From: Campylobacteraceae bacterium
Lineage (GTDB): Bacteria > Campylobacterota > Campylobacteria > Campylobacterales > Sulfurovaceae
Length of the DNA stretch: 6,027 nucleotides
Reading direction: 5' to 3'
Assembly: GCA_027063325.1 (NCBI GenBank)
Contig: JAMOSA010000276.1
Coordinates: 1 to 6,027, forward strand
In this document: positions 1 to 5,907 of the stretch, piece after piece
How the letters are laid out: each line of letters begins with the position of its first letter
Numbering within the stretch: the stretch's first letter is position 1
Translations under genes and position numbers: made by a program
Notes under the pieces: model-generated
Seen by the model: the letters and a program-made list of their open reading frames with translations, nothing else
The model's database searches: none
Told to the model about the DNA's origin: nothing

Positions 1-34
1 CACCAAAATAGGGATTCCAATACTTCTTTTCCAT
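1..34 (-). CDS. N-terminus of a probable YeeE/YedE-family sulfur transporter (cut by window edge)
   Basis: Only 11 codons are visible, reading MEKKYWNPYFG, preceded by a strong ribosome binding site. The KYWNPY opening is, from memory, typical of bacterial YeeE/YedE (DUF395) membrane proteins, where it is followed by a glycine-rich first transmembrane helix. Members of this family include the thiosulfate channel TsuA, and they are often found beside sulfur-oxidation genes. The position, same strand and 36 bases after a MOSC gene in a sox operon, fits. Eleven residues cannot prove the family; the gene start itself is more certain than the name. Confidence 0.5.
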   Translation of the reverse strand, partial: MEKKYWNPYFG

Positions 35-43
35 CTAAATATA

Positions 44-50
44 CTCCTTT
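44..50 (-). promoter_or_regulatory. Ribosome binding site of the gene at the left edge
   Basis: AAAGGAG lies 9 bases before the ATG at 34, within the 36-base gap after the MOSC gene. It is the main support that the 11 codons running off the left edge are a real gene start. Confidence 0.6.
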
Positions 51-70
51 AATATTTATTCAAGTACTAT

Positions 71-514
71 TTAACTAATCAAATAGACTCTATCACCCTT
101 TTTTACTATACCACTTTTTACTATACTACAATATTGACCTCTATGATTTAGTATAAGCTTGGGTAATTTTGGATCATAAATTGCCAAATGCTTACATAAA
201 GTACATGGTTCTACAATCTTGATTTGTGCTTGACCTATCTGAAAAACAGTACCATTTGCAAATTCATGTGGATCAAAATCCAACAAAATATTTTCACCCA
301 ACTCACCACCACTTAGTGATATATTGTGTTCATCTGCCATATCATAAGCCTTTTTGCCCACAACCATTACAGACTTATCCAAATTACCGCCGGCAAACTT
401 ATCACCCTCTATTCCAAAGCCCTCTATCATATTCAAACTCTCTACAACAGGTCTTTTGCCTTTTACTCCAACAGGGGCACTAAAAATCTCTAAAACACTA
501 CCCAATATTACCAT
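71..514 (-). CDS. MOSC-domain protein
   Basis: The 147-residue protein is a stand-alone MOSC domain, a fold related to the C-terminal part of molybdenum cofactor sulfurase and to YiiM-type proteins, in which a cysteine is thought to bind or carry sulfur. Visible family features are the early GIEGDKFAGG (about 34-43, the usual G-x-x-GD segment), SGGELGENIL (68-77, the LGENI motif), the strand GTVFQIGQAQIKI, and EPCTLCKHL with Cys104 and Cys107 at the position of the conserved cysteine. Cys129 is a third. There is no signal peptide, so it is expected in the cytoplasm, unlike most of the operon. Its ATG shares one base with the preceding stop (TAATG) and GGAG lies 7 bases upstream, indicating translational coupling to the heme-thioredoxin protein. 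Its substrate is unknown; handling of sulfane sulfur is suggested by context. Confidence 0.85.
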   Translation of the reverse strand: MVILGSVLEIFSAPVGVKGKRPVVESLNMIEGFGIEGDKFAGGNLDKSVMVVGKKAYDMADEHNISLSGGELGENILLDFDPHEFANGTVFQIGQAQIKIVEPCTLCKHLAIYDPKLPKLILNHRGQYCSIVKSGIVKKGDRVYLIS

Positions 515-1329
515 TATTTGGCTCCCTCTTTTGGCTTATGCTCATTTAATATCATCTTGAAATCACTCTTGTTCCAACTGCCTGGATAACTGGCTATAAA
601 CTCTCCACTACTTGATAGAAAAAAGAATGATGGTGTAATATGTTTATACTCCTTTTTTAGATTAAAGGGTAGTTTGGATCTATCAACATTTACTTCTACC
701 AAAATATAGTTTTTAGAGAGTATATCTTTTATATCTTTACTGTCAATTACTTCTCTTTTCATCTTTTTGCAGTAGTAACAAGTAGGTGAAGTAGCCTCTA
801 TAATTACTGCTTTTTTACTCTCTTTTGCATCTTTTAATATCTTTTTTTCATCATAATCTCTACTCAAAACTTTAATAACCGCTTTGGTATGTTTAAGACG
901 CTCTTTTTTGTACTCCATAAAAAATTGTGCCAAATTTGCAAAATCTTCATCACTCAAATTTATATCAAATGGCTTTTTTATATCATAATATTTCATTACA
1001 TGATTATCACATATTGAAGAGTCAGGATCTGGGTGGTATAGATACTCCTTGAGATACTCTTCAATCTCAGCTTGTTGCATCTCTTTATCGGTTGGATCTC
1101 CTACTCTTTTGGGACCATCCATTATGGCATATGCTAACATATTCTCTGTTGGTGCATCTAAATTTAAGAGTTTATTATCTTTATTGAAAAAATTATCCTT
1201 GATAGTATCAGCAGGAATATAACCTTTGTGGCACTTTGAGCAATATTTTGAAAAGATCTCTTTACCTTGCTTATAACTTGCACTTAAACTCAATACACTA
1301 AATAGTAAAATAGTTAAGACTCTTTTCAT
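514..1329 (-). CDS. Secreted cytochrome c-thioredoxin fusion (SoxW-like)
   Basis: The 271-residue product has a signal peptide (residues 1 to about 17, ILLFSVLSLSA). An N-terminal cytochrome c-like domain follows, with one heme site CSKCH (Cys30, Cys33, His34) and a closing LSDEDFANLAQFFMEYK helix at about 125-141; the sixth ligand is unclear, with Met112 or Met70 possible. From about residue 150 a thioredoxin-fold domain resembles the Thioredoxin_7/SoxW type: strand KKAVIIEAT, redox pair CYYC (Cys184, Cys187), strand ILVEVNVD, and cis-proline Pro233 in ITPSF. Cys107 is an extra lone cysteine. Thioredoxins in sox loci (SoxW) act on periplasmic thiols; a role in reducing or reactivating SoxY or other Sox cysteines is inferred here. 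The attached heme would let it exchange electrons directly with the cytochrome pool. It lies 91 bases after soxB and overlaps the next gene by one base. Confidence 0.85.
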   Translation of the reverse strand: MKRVLTILLFSVLSLSASYKQGKEIFSKYCSKCHKGYIPADTIKDNFFNKDNKLLNLDAPTENMLAYAIMDGPKRVGDPTDKEMQQAEIEEYLKEYLYHPDPDSSICDNHVMKYYDIKKPFDINLSDEDFANLAQFFMEYKKERLKHTKAVIKVLSRDYDEKKILKDAKESKKAVIIEATSPTCYYCKKMKREVIDSKDIKDILSKNYILVEVNVDRSKLPFNLKKEYKHITPSFFFLSSSGEFIASYPGSWNKSDFKMILNEHKPKEGAK

Positions 1330-1335
1330 AATATG

Positions 1336-1339
1336 CTCC
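1336..1339 (-). promoter_or_regulatory. Ribosome binding site choosing the start at 1329
   Basis: GGAG lies 6 bases before the ATG at 1329, which begins directly at a signal peptide (MKRVLTILLF). In-frame ATGs 12 and 42 bases upstream lack a site and would put charged residues ahead of the signal. Confidence 0.7.
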
Positions 1340-1396
1340 ATTTCAATATACTTATTTTCTATCTCACCCATTGGTAAAATAGAAAATAGTTATATA

Positions 1397-1414
1397 TCCC
1401 CAACAAAGGGGGGA
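1397..1414 (-). terminator. Weak hairpin after soxB, possible partial terminator
   Basis: Starting 6 bases after the soxB stop, TCCCC and GGGGA form 5-base, mostly GC arms around an 8-base loop. The sequence that follows on the transcribed strand is AT-rich (ATATAACTATTTTC) but has no clean run of T, so it is not a convincing intrinsic terminator. It may cause partial attenuation or stabilise the soxB 3' end. Confidence is low because the stem is short. Confidence 0.25.
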
Positions 1415-1420
1415 CTGATA

Positions 1421-3193
1421 TTAGCAAGATGTAATACCAGGATTTCCTTTGACTCCAACAATCTCTGGAGTATCAACTTTTAGATTTTTGCCAATTGCTT
1501 GATGATTTTTGAGATAATTCTCTACTGTTTCCCAAATTGGCTCTCCTGGAGATTTTGAGCCAACTGTAGCCCAACCAGCAACTTTATACTTTTTGTTGGC
1601 TTCAAGTTTTTTACCATTTAGAAGTGTAATATTACTGATTCTATTGCCAATGCTTTTGGTAGGATCAATTGTATAAGATATACCACCTGTTCTTACCATA
1701 TCCCCACCTTGCTGATAGAATGGATCTTTATTGAATAGGTTATCTGCAACATCTTCCAAAATCATCTTTATAGTCTTACCATCCATCTCTTTGACATAAG
1801 TTTCTGGATATGTCATAGCTGTTTGTGTTGCCAAATCATCAAATGTAATATCTTGTCCAGGAATTACAGTAGTACCCCATCTAAACCCAGGAGATAGTGA
1901 TATTTCAGCACCTTTTACCTCTCTTAGAGCATCACAAATAATTTGATCCCAACTACCATTGAAATTACCTCTTCTAAATAGAGTCAACTCTGTAGTAGCT
2001 ATCTTTCTGTTTAATTCAGCTTCAAATGGTTTTCTAACCTTGGCTATATACTCTTTCATAGCCTTATCTTCTGGAATTAGATCACTAAAGATTGGAAGCA
2101 GAGTAAATTTGAAATCTTTTACTTTACCATTTTGAATATCAAGGTCTAATACATTAATAAACTTACCATTACTTCCTGCATTACACACATATGTAACACC
2201 ACTACTATTTTTGACCGGATAAGCCTCTGGTACACCATCGTGTGTATGTCCACCCATAATAAAGTCAATTCCACTTACAACCTGAGCCATCTTTTTGTCA
2301 ACATCATAACCATTGTGCGAAATTACAATAACAGCATCTGGTTTTTCCTCTTTTCTTACTCTATTTACAAGCTCTTGCATACCATCTGCATCTATTCCAA
2401 ATGTCAAATCAGGAATAAATCTTTGAGGATTTGCAATAGTTGTATATGGGAATGCTTGACCAATAATTGCGACTCTTGCTTTACCCATCTTTTTGATTGT
2501 GTATGGCTTGAATGCATAACCCTCATCCTCATCATATGGAGTGAATTTATCCTCCATCATAGAATCCTCTTTAACTTTTACATTTTGGGCTACAAATTCA
2601 GCTTTGAGCATTTTGAGATTCTCTAGTATCTCTTTTTCTGTGTATGTAAACTCCCAGTGTCCTGTGCATACATCAACACCAAGCAAATTCAAAGCACCTA
2701 CCATATCTTTACCTCTAGTTTGTAGCGATGTCCAACTACCTTGCCATGTATCACCACCATCCAAAAATAGAGTTTTATCTTTGCCAAAACTATCTCTTAG
2801 AAAATCAGTTACAGTTTTTATATGTGCAAAACCACCTACTCTTCCCATAGCTTTAGCATTCTTGTCAAAATTTACACAAGTTAGAGCATATTCTAATCTT
2901 TTGTTTCCTTTTATTCCAAAGTATTCCAAAAACTTTTCACCTACAATATGAGGTGGTTTACCGTAATTCTCAAATAATCCTATATTTACGCTTGGTTCTC
3001 TAAAATATACAGGTACAAGCTGAGCATGTGAATCTGTCATATGCAAAATTCTTGCATTTCCAAATGGCTTTAATTTGTAATAATCTTTCAACTCCCCATT
3101 TGGAGATATTCTTGTATGTGAATTTGCAAATAGAGGTGCTGCCCCTAAAAGTGCCATCATATAGGCAAATTCTCTTCTACTCATTTGACTCAT
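1421..3193 (-). CDS. soxB: SoxB, dimanganese sulfate thiohydrolase
   Basis: SoxB hydrolyses the SoxY-bound S-sulfonate, releasing sulfate. The 590-residue protein is a normal-length member of the 5'-nucleotidase/metallophosphoesterase superfamily. A Tat signal is seen at the N-terminus (SRREFAYMMALLGAAPLFA, residues 5-23). Metal-site motifs occur in order: MTDSHAQL (Asp54, His56), FLDGGDTWQGS (Asp148), the SoxB-specific TGHWEFTY (His179) in place of the usual GNHE, ISHNGYDVD (His293) and GGHTHD (His316, His318). The C-terminal domain carries LSPGFRWGT (residues 433-441) and QQGGDMVRTGG, both typical of SoxB. The protein ends in a lone cysteine (NPGITSC), a small oddity. AAAGGAT precedes the ATG at 3193. 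It is separated from the upstream genes by 100 bases containing palindromes, so its expression may be partly uncoupled from soxXYZA. Confidence 0.97.
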   Translation of the reverse strand: MSQMSRREFAYMMALLGAAPLFANSHTRISPNGELKDYYKLKPFGNARILHMTDSHAQLVPVYFREPSVNIGLFENYGKPPHIVGEKFLEYFGIKGNKRLEYALTCVNFDKNAKAMGRVGGFAHIKTVTDFLRDSFGKDKTLFLDGGDTWQGSWTSLQTRGKDMVGALNLLGVDVCTGHWEFTYTEKEILENLKMLKAEFVAQNVKVKEDSMMEDKFTPYDEDEGYAFKPYTIKKMGKARVAIIGQAFPYTTIANPQRFIPDLTFGIDADGMQELVNRVRKEEKPDAVIVISHNGYDVDKKMAQVVSGIDFIMGGHTHDGVPEAYPVKNSSGVTYVCNAGSNGKFINVLDLDIQNGKVKDFKFTLLPIFSDLIPEDKAMKEYIAKVRKPFEAELNRKIATTELTLFRRGNFNGSWDQIICDALREVKGAEISLSPGFRWGTTVIPGQDITFDDLATQTAMTYPETYVKEMDGKTIKMILEDVADNLFNKDPFYQQGGDMVRTGGISYTIDPTKSIGNRISNITLLNGKKLEANKKYKVAGWATVGSKSPGEPIWETVENYLKNHQAIGKNLKVDTPEIVGVKGNPGITSC

Positions 3194-3230
3194 TTAGTAT
3201 CCTTTAATATATATTTTATATTTATATGCG

Positions 3231-3278
3231 ATAGAGTGGGGAAAACCCACCATATGGTGTGGGCTAAGCCCACCCTAC
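3231..3278. repeat. BIME-like pair of inverted REP-type palindromes
   Basis: The spacer before soxB holds two diverged copies of one palindromic unit facing each other. Read on the minus strand from 3278, GTAG is followed by GGTGGGC-TTA-GCCCACACC. Read on the plus strand from 3231, ATAG is followed by AGTGGG-GAAAA-CCCACC. The copies share TAG, GTGGG, CCCAC and meet at a central CCATATGG. A GTAG head followed by an imperfect GC-rich hairpin is the known layout of REP elements mobilised by RAYT transposases, and an inverted pair is a BIME. The GC-rich block stands out from very AT-rich surroundings. Possible effects are transcript stabilisation or attenuation between the upstream sox genes and soxB. 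No RAYT gene is in the window, so the REP assignment is inference. Confidence 0.55.
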
Positions 3279-3295
3279 AGCACTTTTTAAGTACT
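3279..3295 (-). other. Short hairpin overlapping the stop of the unknown gene
   Basis: AGCACTT and AAGTACT form 7-base arms with one mismatch (a G-U/T wobble at best) around a TTT loop. It abuts the palindrome pair at 3231-3278 and covers part of the TAG stop at 3294-3296. With the pair it makes three hairpins in a row in the soxB leader. It is short and may be incidental. Confidence 0.3.
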
Positions 3296-3731
3296 AATAC
3301 TTAAATCCATCACCTGGAACTGCCAATCTCCAAGTCTTTTGTGCTTCTACTTTTTGTTGTAGTGCTCTAACAGCAAAATGACATGCTCTCCAAGTAGCAT
3401 AGTCGGTTTTGAATGTTTTACTCTTCTTTTTACCTTTACTTTTGTACTCAAGTGTAACTTCTGGTTTTTTAGCTTTTATTGCACCCTCTAAACCTTTGAT
3501 ATATACACTATTTGTAATTCCAAGTCTTTTAAACTCTACACCAAATTCAACAGCTACTGGATTATACTTTTTGGCAACTTCCAAAACTTTCTCCAAACCA
3601 TTTGATTTGACATCACAGACTTTTTTTACATCAAGTTTGGCTGCTTCTTGCATTAGGGCATTAGCATCTTGTCCAAAAGCTCCCATAGTCAATATCGATA
3701 CGGCTATTATGCTATCTCTTACTATCTTCAT
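3294..3731 (-). CDS. Secreted basic protein of unknown function between soxA and soxB
   Basis: I do not recognise this family. The 145-residue product begins with a likely Sec signal peptide (MKIVRDSIIAVSILTMGAFG, cleavage near residue 20), so it should act in the periplasm with the Sox proteins. The mature part is soluble, alpha/beta-looking and basic (the full protein has 23 Lys and 5 Arg against 15 acidic residues), with a lysine cluster around residues 97-109 (KSKGKKKSKTFK). It has exactly two cysteines, Cys39 (KKVCDVK) and Cys117 (WRACHFA), which could pair; there is no CXXCH, so it is not a cytochrome. The C-terminal half is tryptophan-containing and ends in TWRLAVPGDGFKY. Its ribosome binding site overlaps the soxA stop, so it is in the operon. 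By position it could be an accessory subunit of SoxAX, as SoxK/SAXB is elsewhere, but I see no SoxK sequence signature. Gene call is solid; function is open. Confidence 0.85.
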   Translation of the reverse strand: MKIVRDSIIAVSILTMGAFGQDANALMQEAAKLDVKKVCDVKSNGLEKVLEVAKKYNPVAVEFGVEFKRLGITNSVYIKGLEGAIKAKKPEVTLEYKSKGKKKSKTFKTDYATWRACHFAVRALQQKVEAQKTWRLAVPGDGFKY

Positions 3732-3739
3732 TGCAACCA

Positions 3740-3744
3740 TCCTT
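3740..3744 (-). promoter_or_regulatory. Ribosome binding site inside the soxA stop codon
   Basis: AAGGA overlaps the soxA TAA and lies 8 bases before the ATG at 3731. An earlier in-frame ATG at 3740 would touch this site with no spacing, so 3731 is the better start for the following gene. The overlap suggests translational coupling to soxA. Confidence 0.65.
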
Positions 3745-4654
3745 ACTTTCTAATATCTGGACCATCAACTGGCATACCATTTGACATATAAGCCATAAAG
3801 TATAGTAACTCTTTCATCCACTTACTGTTAGCCTTGTGTGGATTCTCACCCTGATCTTTGTTGCATCCAACCATTCTACGCTCTAGTGTTCCCAAATCTT
3901 CCCACTTGAGTCTATATACAGGGAAGTGAGTTACTTGACCAAGTAGTGGAGACATATACTCAGCTCTTACTCTCTTACCAGCTCCTTGAACATGGCAACT
4001 TGCACAAGATAGCTTTAGATAACCTCTTTGAGAGTAGTACTCTTTTTTGCCTCTCTCATAAGCTTCTTGAGCCTCTTTTGAGTCTATTTTTATATTAAAC
4101 TTCTTACCAGCCTCTTTGCTTTGGTATGCAAAATAAGCTTCAAGCTTTGCCATTTTGCCCTTTTTCATATTCCAAGGCTTTTCACCATTGGCTTTTAGAC
4201 AATCATTTATAGCAGAGCTTAGAGTTACTACACCCTTTTTGGCATCATACATTGGATAATCACCTGCAATATCGGGTTTTGGAAAACACTCTTTAAATGA
4301 CTTTCCATTTTTGAACTTTTTGTTATAAAGCTCCTCACCCTCATCAACTGCATCTTCATAAGGTGGCATCTCTGCTATCTCATCATACTGCTCTTTACCA
4401 GACTTATTGAAAGCATAAGAACCTAGTCTAAAATCTTCAAATTTTAGACCACCTTTGATATTCTCTTTCAACTCTTTATCTGTTGAGTATGGAAATTGTG
4501 AAGCTCTATTTTTGAGTGGATCACTAAACTTCTTCTGCATATACTCAATCAAAGCTTTTCTATCCTTCTCTGCTTGTTCATTGAAGCCGCCGGCTCCAAG
4601 TATAGAGATGGCCAAAAGGCCCAAAGCAGATACTTTTGCGATACTTCTAATCAT
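3743..4654 (-). CDS. soxA: SoxA, catalytic diheme-family cytochrome (monoheme form)
   Basis: SoxA is the catalytic subunit of L-cysteine S-thiosulfotransferase (SoxAX), which links thiosulfate to SoxY with release of two electrons. The 303-residue protein has a Sec signal peptide (hydrophobic run ALGLLAISILGAGG at residues 10-23). The single heme motif is CASCH (Cys217, Cys220, His221). Downstream, GTLERRMVGCNKDQGENP contains Cys264, in the place of the family's active-site cysteine, a persulfide-modified heme ligand in characterised SoxA. The N-terminal domain has no CXXCH; instead two lone cysteines, Cys123 (KECFPKP) and Cys152 (NDCLKANG), probably form the disulfide seen in monoheme SoxA proteins. 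The start at 4654 is supported by AAGGAG 5 bases upstream. Its stop codon overlaps the ribosome binding site of the next gene, so the two are tightly coupled. Confidence 0.95.
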   Translation of the reverse strand: MIRSIAKVSALGLLAISILGAGGFNEQAEKDRKALIEYMQKKFSDPLKNRASQFPYSTDKELKENIKGGLKFEDFRLGSYAFNKSGKEQYDEIAEMPPYEDAVDEGEELYNKKFKNGKSFKECFPKPDIAGDYPMYDAKKGVVTLSSAINDCLKANGEKPWNMKKGKMAKLEAYFAYQSKEAGKKFNIKIDSKEAQEAYERGKKEYYSQRGYLKLSCASCHVQGAGKRVRAEYMSPLLGQVTHFPVYRLKWEDLGTLERRMVGCNKDQGENPHKANSKWMKELLYFMAYMSNGMPVDGPDIRK

Positions 4655-4659
4655 AAACT

Positions 4660-4665
4660 CTCCTT
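4660..4665 (-). promoter_or_regulatory. Ribosome binding site of soxA
   Basis: AAGGAG lies 5 bases before the ATG at 4654. It places the soxA start directly at a signal peptide and argues against the in-frame ATG 27 bases upstream, which has no comparable site. Confidence 0.75.
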
Positions 4666-4690
4666 TATTAGTCGCCGGCAATAAGAGTAA

Positions 4691-4984
4691 TTACTTAATC
4701 TTTTTCTTACCTGTTTTTGTATTACCTTTTAGGTCTGTCCAGGTAATTTCAATATCTTTGCCTTTAAAATCACCTTTGAAAGCAAATTTCATATATGGGT
4801 TTTTAGATAAAAATTGGCTGGTTGAAACCTCAAATACCTTTTTATCTTCTACTTTTGCAGTTACATAAGTAATAAAGTTTGCCTCTTTACCTTTCTTTTT
4901 TGCTTCAATATAACTCATCATTGGGTGTTTCATCATCACTTTTACAGTAGTGATACCATTTTTTGATTTTGCTTTGATTCTCAT
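4691..4984 (-). CDS. soxZ: SoxZ, SoxY partner
   Basis: SoxZ is the immunoglobulin-fold partner that holds SoxY and presents its swinging arm to SoxAX and SoxB. The 97-residue protein has the usual family length and no signal peptide, so it is expected to be exported together with Tat-targeted SoxY. Recognisable segments are the early KVMMKHPMMS strand, the central phenylalanine/lysine-rich strands (KNPYMKFAFKG) and the C-terminal ITWTDLKGNTKTG, matching the SoxZ W-x-D-x-x-G signature. It is strongly basic. AGGAAG lies about 7 bases before the ATG. It is flanked by soxY (70-base gap) and soxA (36-base gap to the corrected soxA start). Confidence 0.95.
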   Translation of the reverse strand: MRIKAKSKNGITTVKVMMKHPMMSYIEAKKKGKEANFITYVTAKVEDKKVFEVSTSQFLSKNPYMKFAFKGDFKGKDIEITWTDLKGNTKTGKKKIK

Positions 4985-5054
4985 TTTAACTTCCTTTCTT
5001 TATCTCTTTGATTTTTGTTTTTTATAATACTATCTATATATATTGTGAGGTATA

Positions 5055-5534
5055 TCAACCCCCACAACCACCAATTGTTACTTTTACAAGCTTGTTTGCA
5101 CTATATAGTTTGCCATCAATCTCTGCAACTACAGTTACTATACCTGTTTGCTGAAGTTTAATTCTAATAGAATAATCTGGAATACCGATTTCTGGTACAT
5201 CAAAAATAGCTACAGTAGCTTCTGGGTTTGCTGTTTGGAATACTGCAATTTTTTTTGCACCTTCAGCTTTGAAGCTAATTGGAACTACTGCACCATTTTC
5301 TGCAATATCTGGAGCTTTTAATTTTACTTTACCCTCTTCAGTCTTGTTGCTACCAAAAACCATCTTGATAGCTTCATTTGTACCCTCTAGTGATGGCTCT
5401 TTTGCCTTTTCATCATTTTTTACTTTCCAAACATCTGGAAGTTTTACTCTATAATTCTCTGCAAAAATTGCCTTTGGCATTGCAAGTAGTGCTAATGCTC
5501 CTACACCAAGTCCTAAAAATTTTCTTCTTTCCAT
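5055..5534 (-). CDS. soxY: SoxY, thiosulfate/sulfur carrier subunit
   Basis: SoxY carries pathway intermediates covalently on a cysteine in a flexible C-terminal arm, as a heterodimer with SoxZ in the periplasm. Counting from the ATG at 5534 (159 residues), a Tat signal is seen at the N-terminus (ERRKFLG, then a hydrophobic stretch to about Ala25 in AIFA-EN). This fits export of a folded SoxYZ pair, since SoxZ has no signal. The family segment APDIAENGAVVPISF sits near residues 74-88 and the protein ends in GGCGG, with Cys157 as the carrier thiol. Two ATGs stand in tandem (5537 and 5534); AGGAG is 3 bases before the first and 6 before the second, so the second is preferred, a one-residue difference. 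soxZ follows after a 70-base AT-rich gap. Confidence 0.96.
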   Translation of the reverse strand: MERRKFLGLGVGALALLAMPKAIFAENYRVKLPDVWKVKNDEKAKEPSLEGTNEAIKMVFGSNKTEEGKVKLKAPDIAENGAVVPISFKAEGAKKIAVFQTANPEATVAIFDVPEIGIPDYSIRIKLQQTGIVTVVAEIDGKLYSANKLVKVTIGGCGG

Positions 5535-5547
5535 CATACTCTCCTAT

Positions 5548-5901
5548 CTATTTTATTGTTTTTAAATAAGCTACTACAGCTTTAATCTGTTCATCATCAA
5601 GCCAACCATTCAAACCAAATGGTGGCATAGCTGAAATTGGGTTTGTAGTGTATGGGTTATACACCTTGTCATACAACGCCTTTTCTGGCCAAGCTGACAG
5701 ATATTGCAACTTTGGACCAAAACTACCAGGACTATTTATCTTCTTGCCATTTGCATCATGACAAGCCAAGCAGTTACCAAGCTTCTTGGTATTGAATATC
5801 TTTTCACCCTTTTTTACCAAATCAGCCTCTGAAGCAGTAGCTGATACAGCTACCATACCACAGAGTACTACACCCGCCAATAGACTCTTTGCAAATTGCA
5901 T
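5548..5901 (-). CDS. soxX: SoxX, monoheme cytochrome subunit of SoxAX
   Basis: SoxX is the small electron-accepting subunit of the periplasmic SoxAX cytochrome, which oxidatively joins thiosulfate to the SoxY cysteine. The 117-residue protein starts with a Sec signal peptide (residues 1 to about 23; hydrophobic core LLAGVVLCGMVAV, then ATA-S). One heme c site follows, CLACH with Cys44, Cys47 and His48, and a late AMPPFG segment in which Met92 is the likely axial ligand. The GSFGPKL and LDDEQIKAVVAYLK segments are typical of SoxX. It is at the short end of the family. The start was chosen from the TAAGGAG six bases upstream and from the signal peptide. It lies 10 bases before soxY and 10 bases after another cytochrome, and soxA is in the same operon. 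Identification rests on motif plus context; a generic cytochrome c is the alternative but unlikely here. Confidence 0.93.
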   Translation of the reverse strand: MQFAKSLLAGVVLCGMVAVSATASEADLVKKGEKIFNTKKLGNCLACHDANGKKINSPGSFGPKLQYLSAWPEKALYDKVYNPYTTNPISAMPPFGLNGWLDDEQIKAVVAYLKTIK

Positions 5902-5907
5902 CTTTTG

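Noticed and set aside
2240..2951. Open reading frames on the plus strand opposite soxB
   Set aside because: They are antisense shadows of a clear SoxB reading frame, lack ribosome binding sites, and have compositions (rich in Ser, Ile, Cys or Phe) expected from reversed AT-rich coding DNA. The other plus-strand frames over soxA, soxY, soxX and the MOSC gene fail for the same reason.
3194..3230. Internal promoter for soxB
   Set aside because: TATAAATATAAAATATATATT resembles -10 elements many times over, but such strings arise readily in AT-rich spacers and no matching upstream element is evident.
3231..3278. Intrinsic terminator between the unknown gene and soxB
   Set aside because: The hairpins are strong, but no T-run follows on the transcribed strand and the region reads better as an inverted REP-type pair.
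3294..3731. Naming the unknown gene soxK (SAXB)
   Set aside because: Position fits, but the protein lacks the short Ala/Lys-rich helical SoxK style and I cannot align it from memory.
4655..4681. Longer soxA start at 4681
   Set aside because: It has no ribosome binding site of its own and adds nine residues ahead of the signal peptide; AAGGAG precedes the ATG at 4654.
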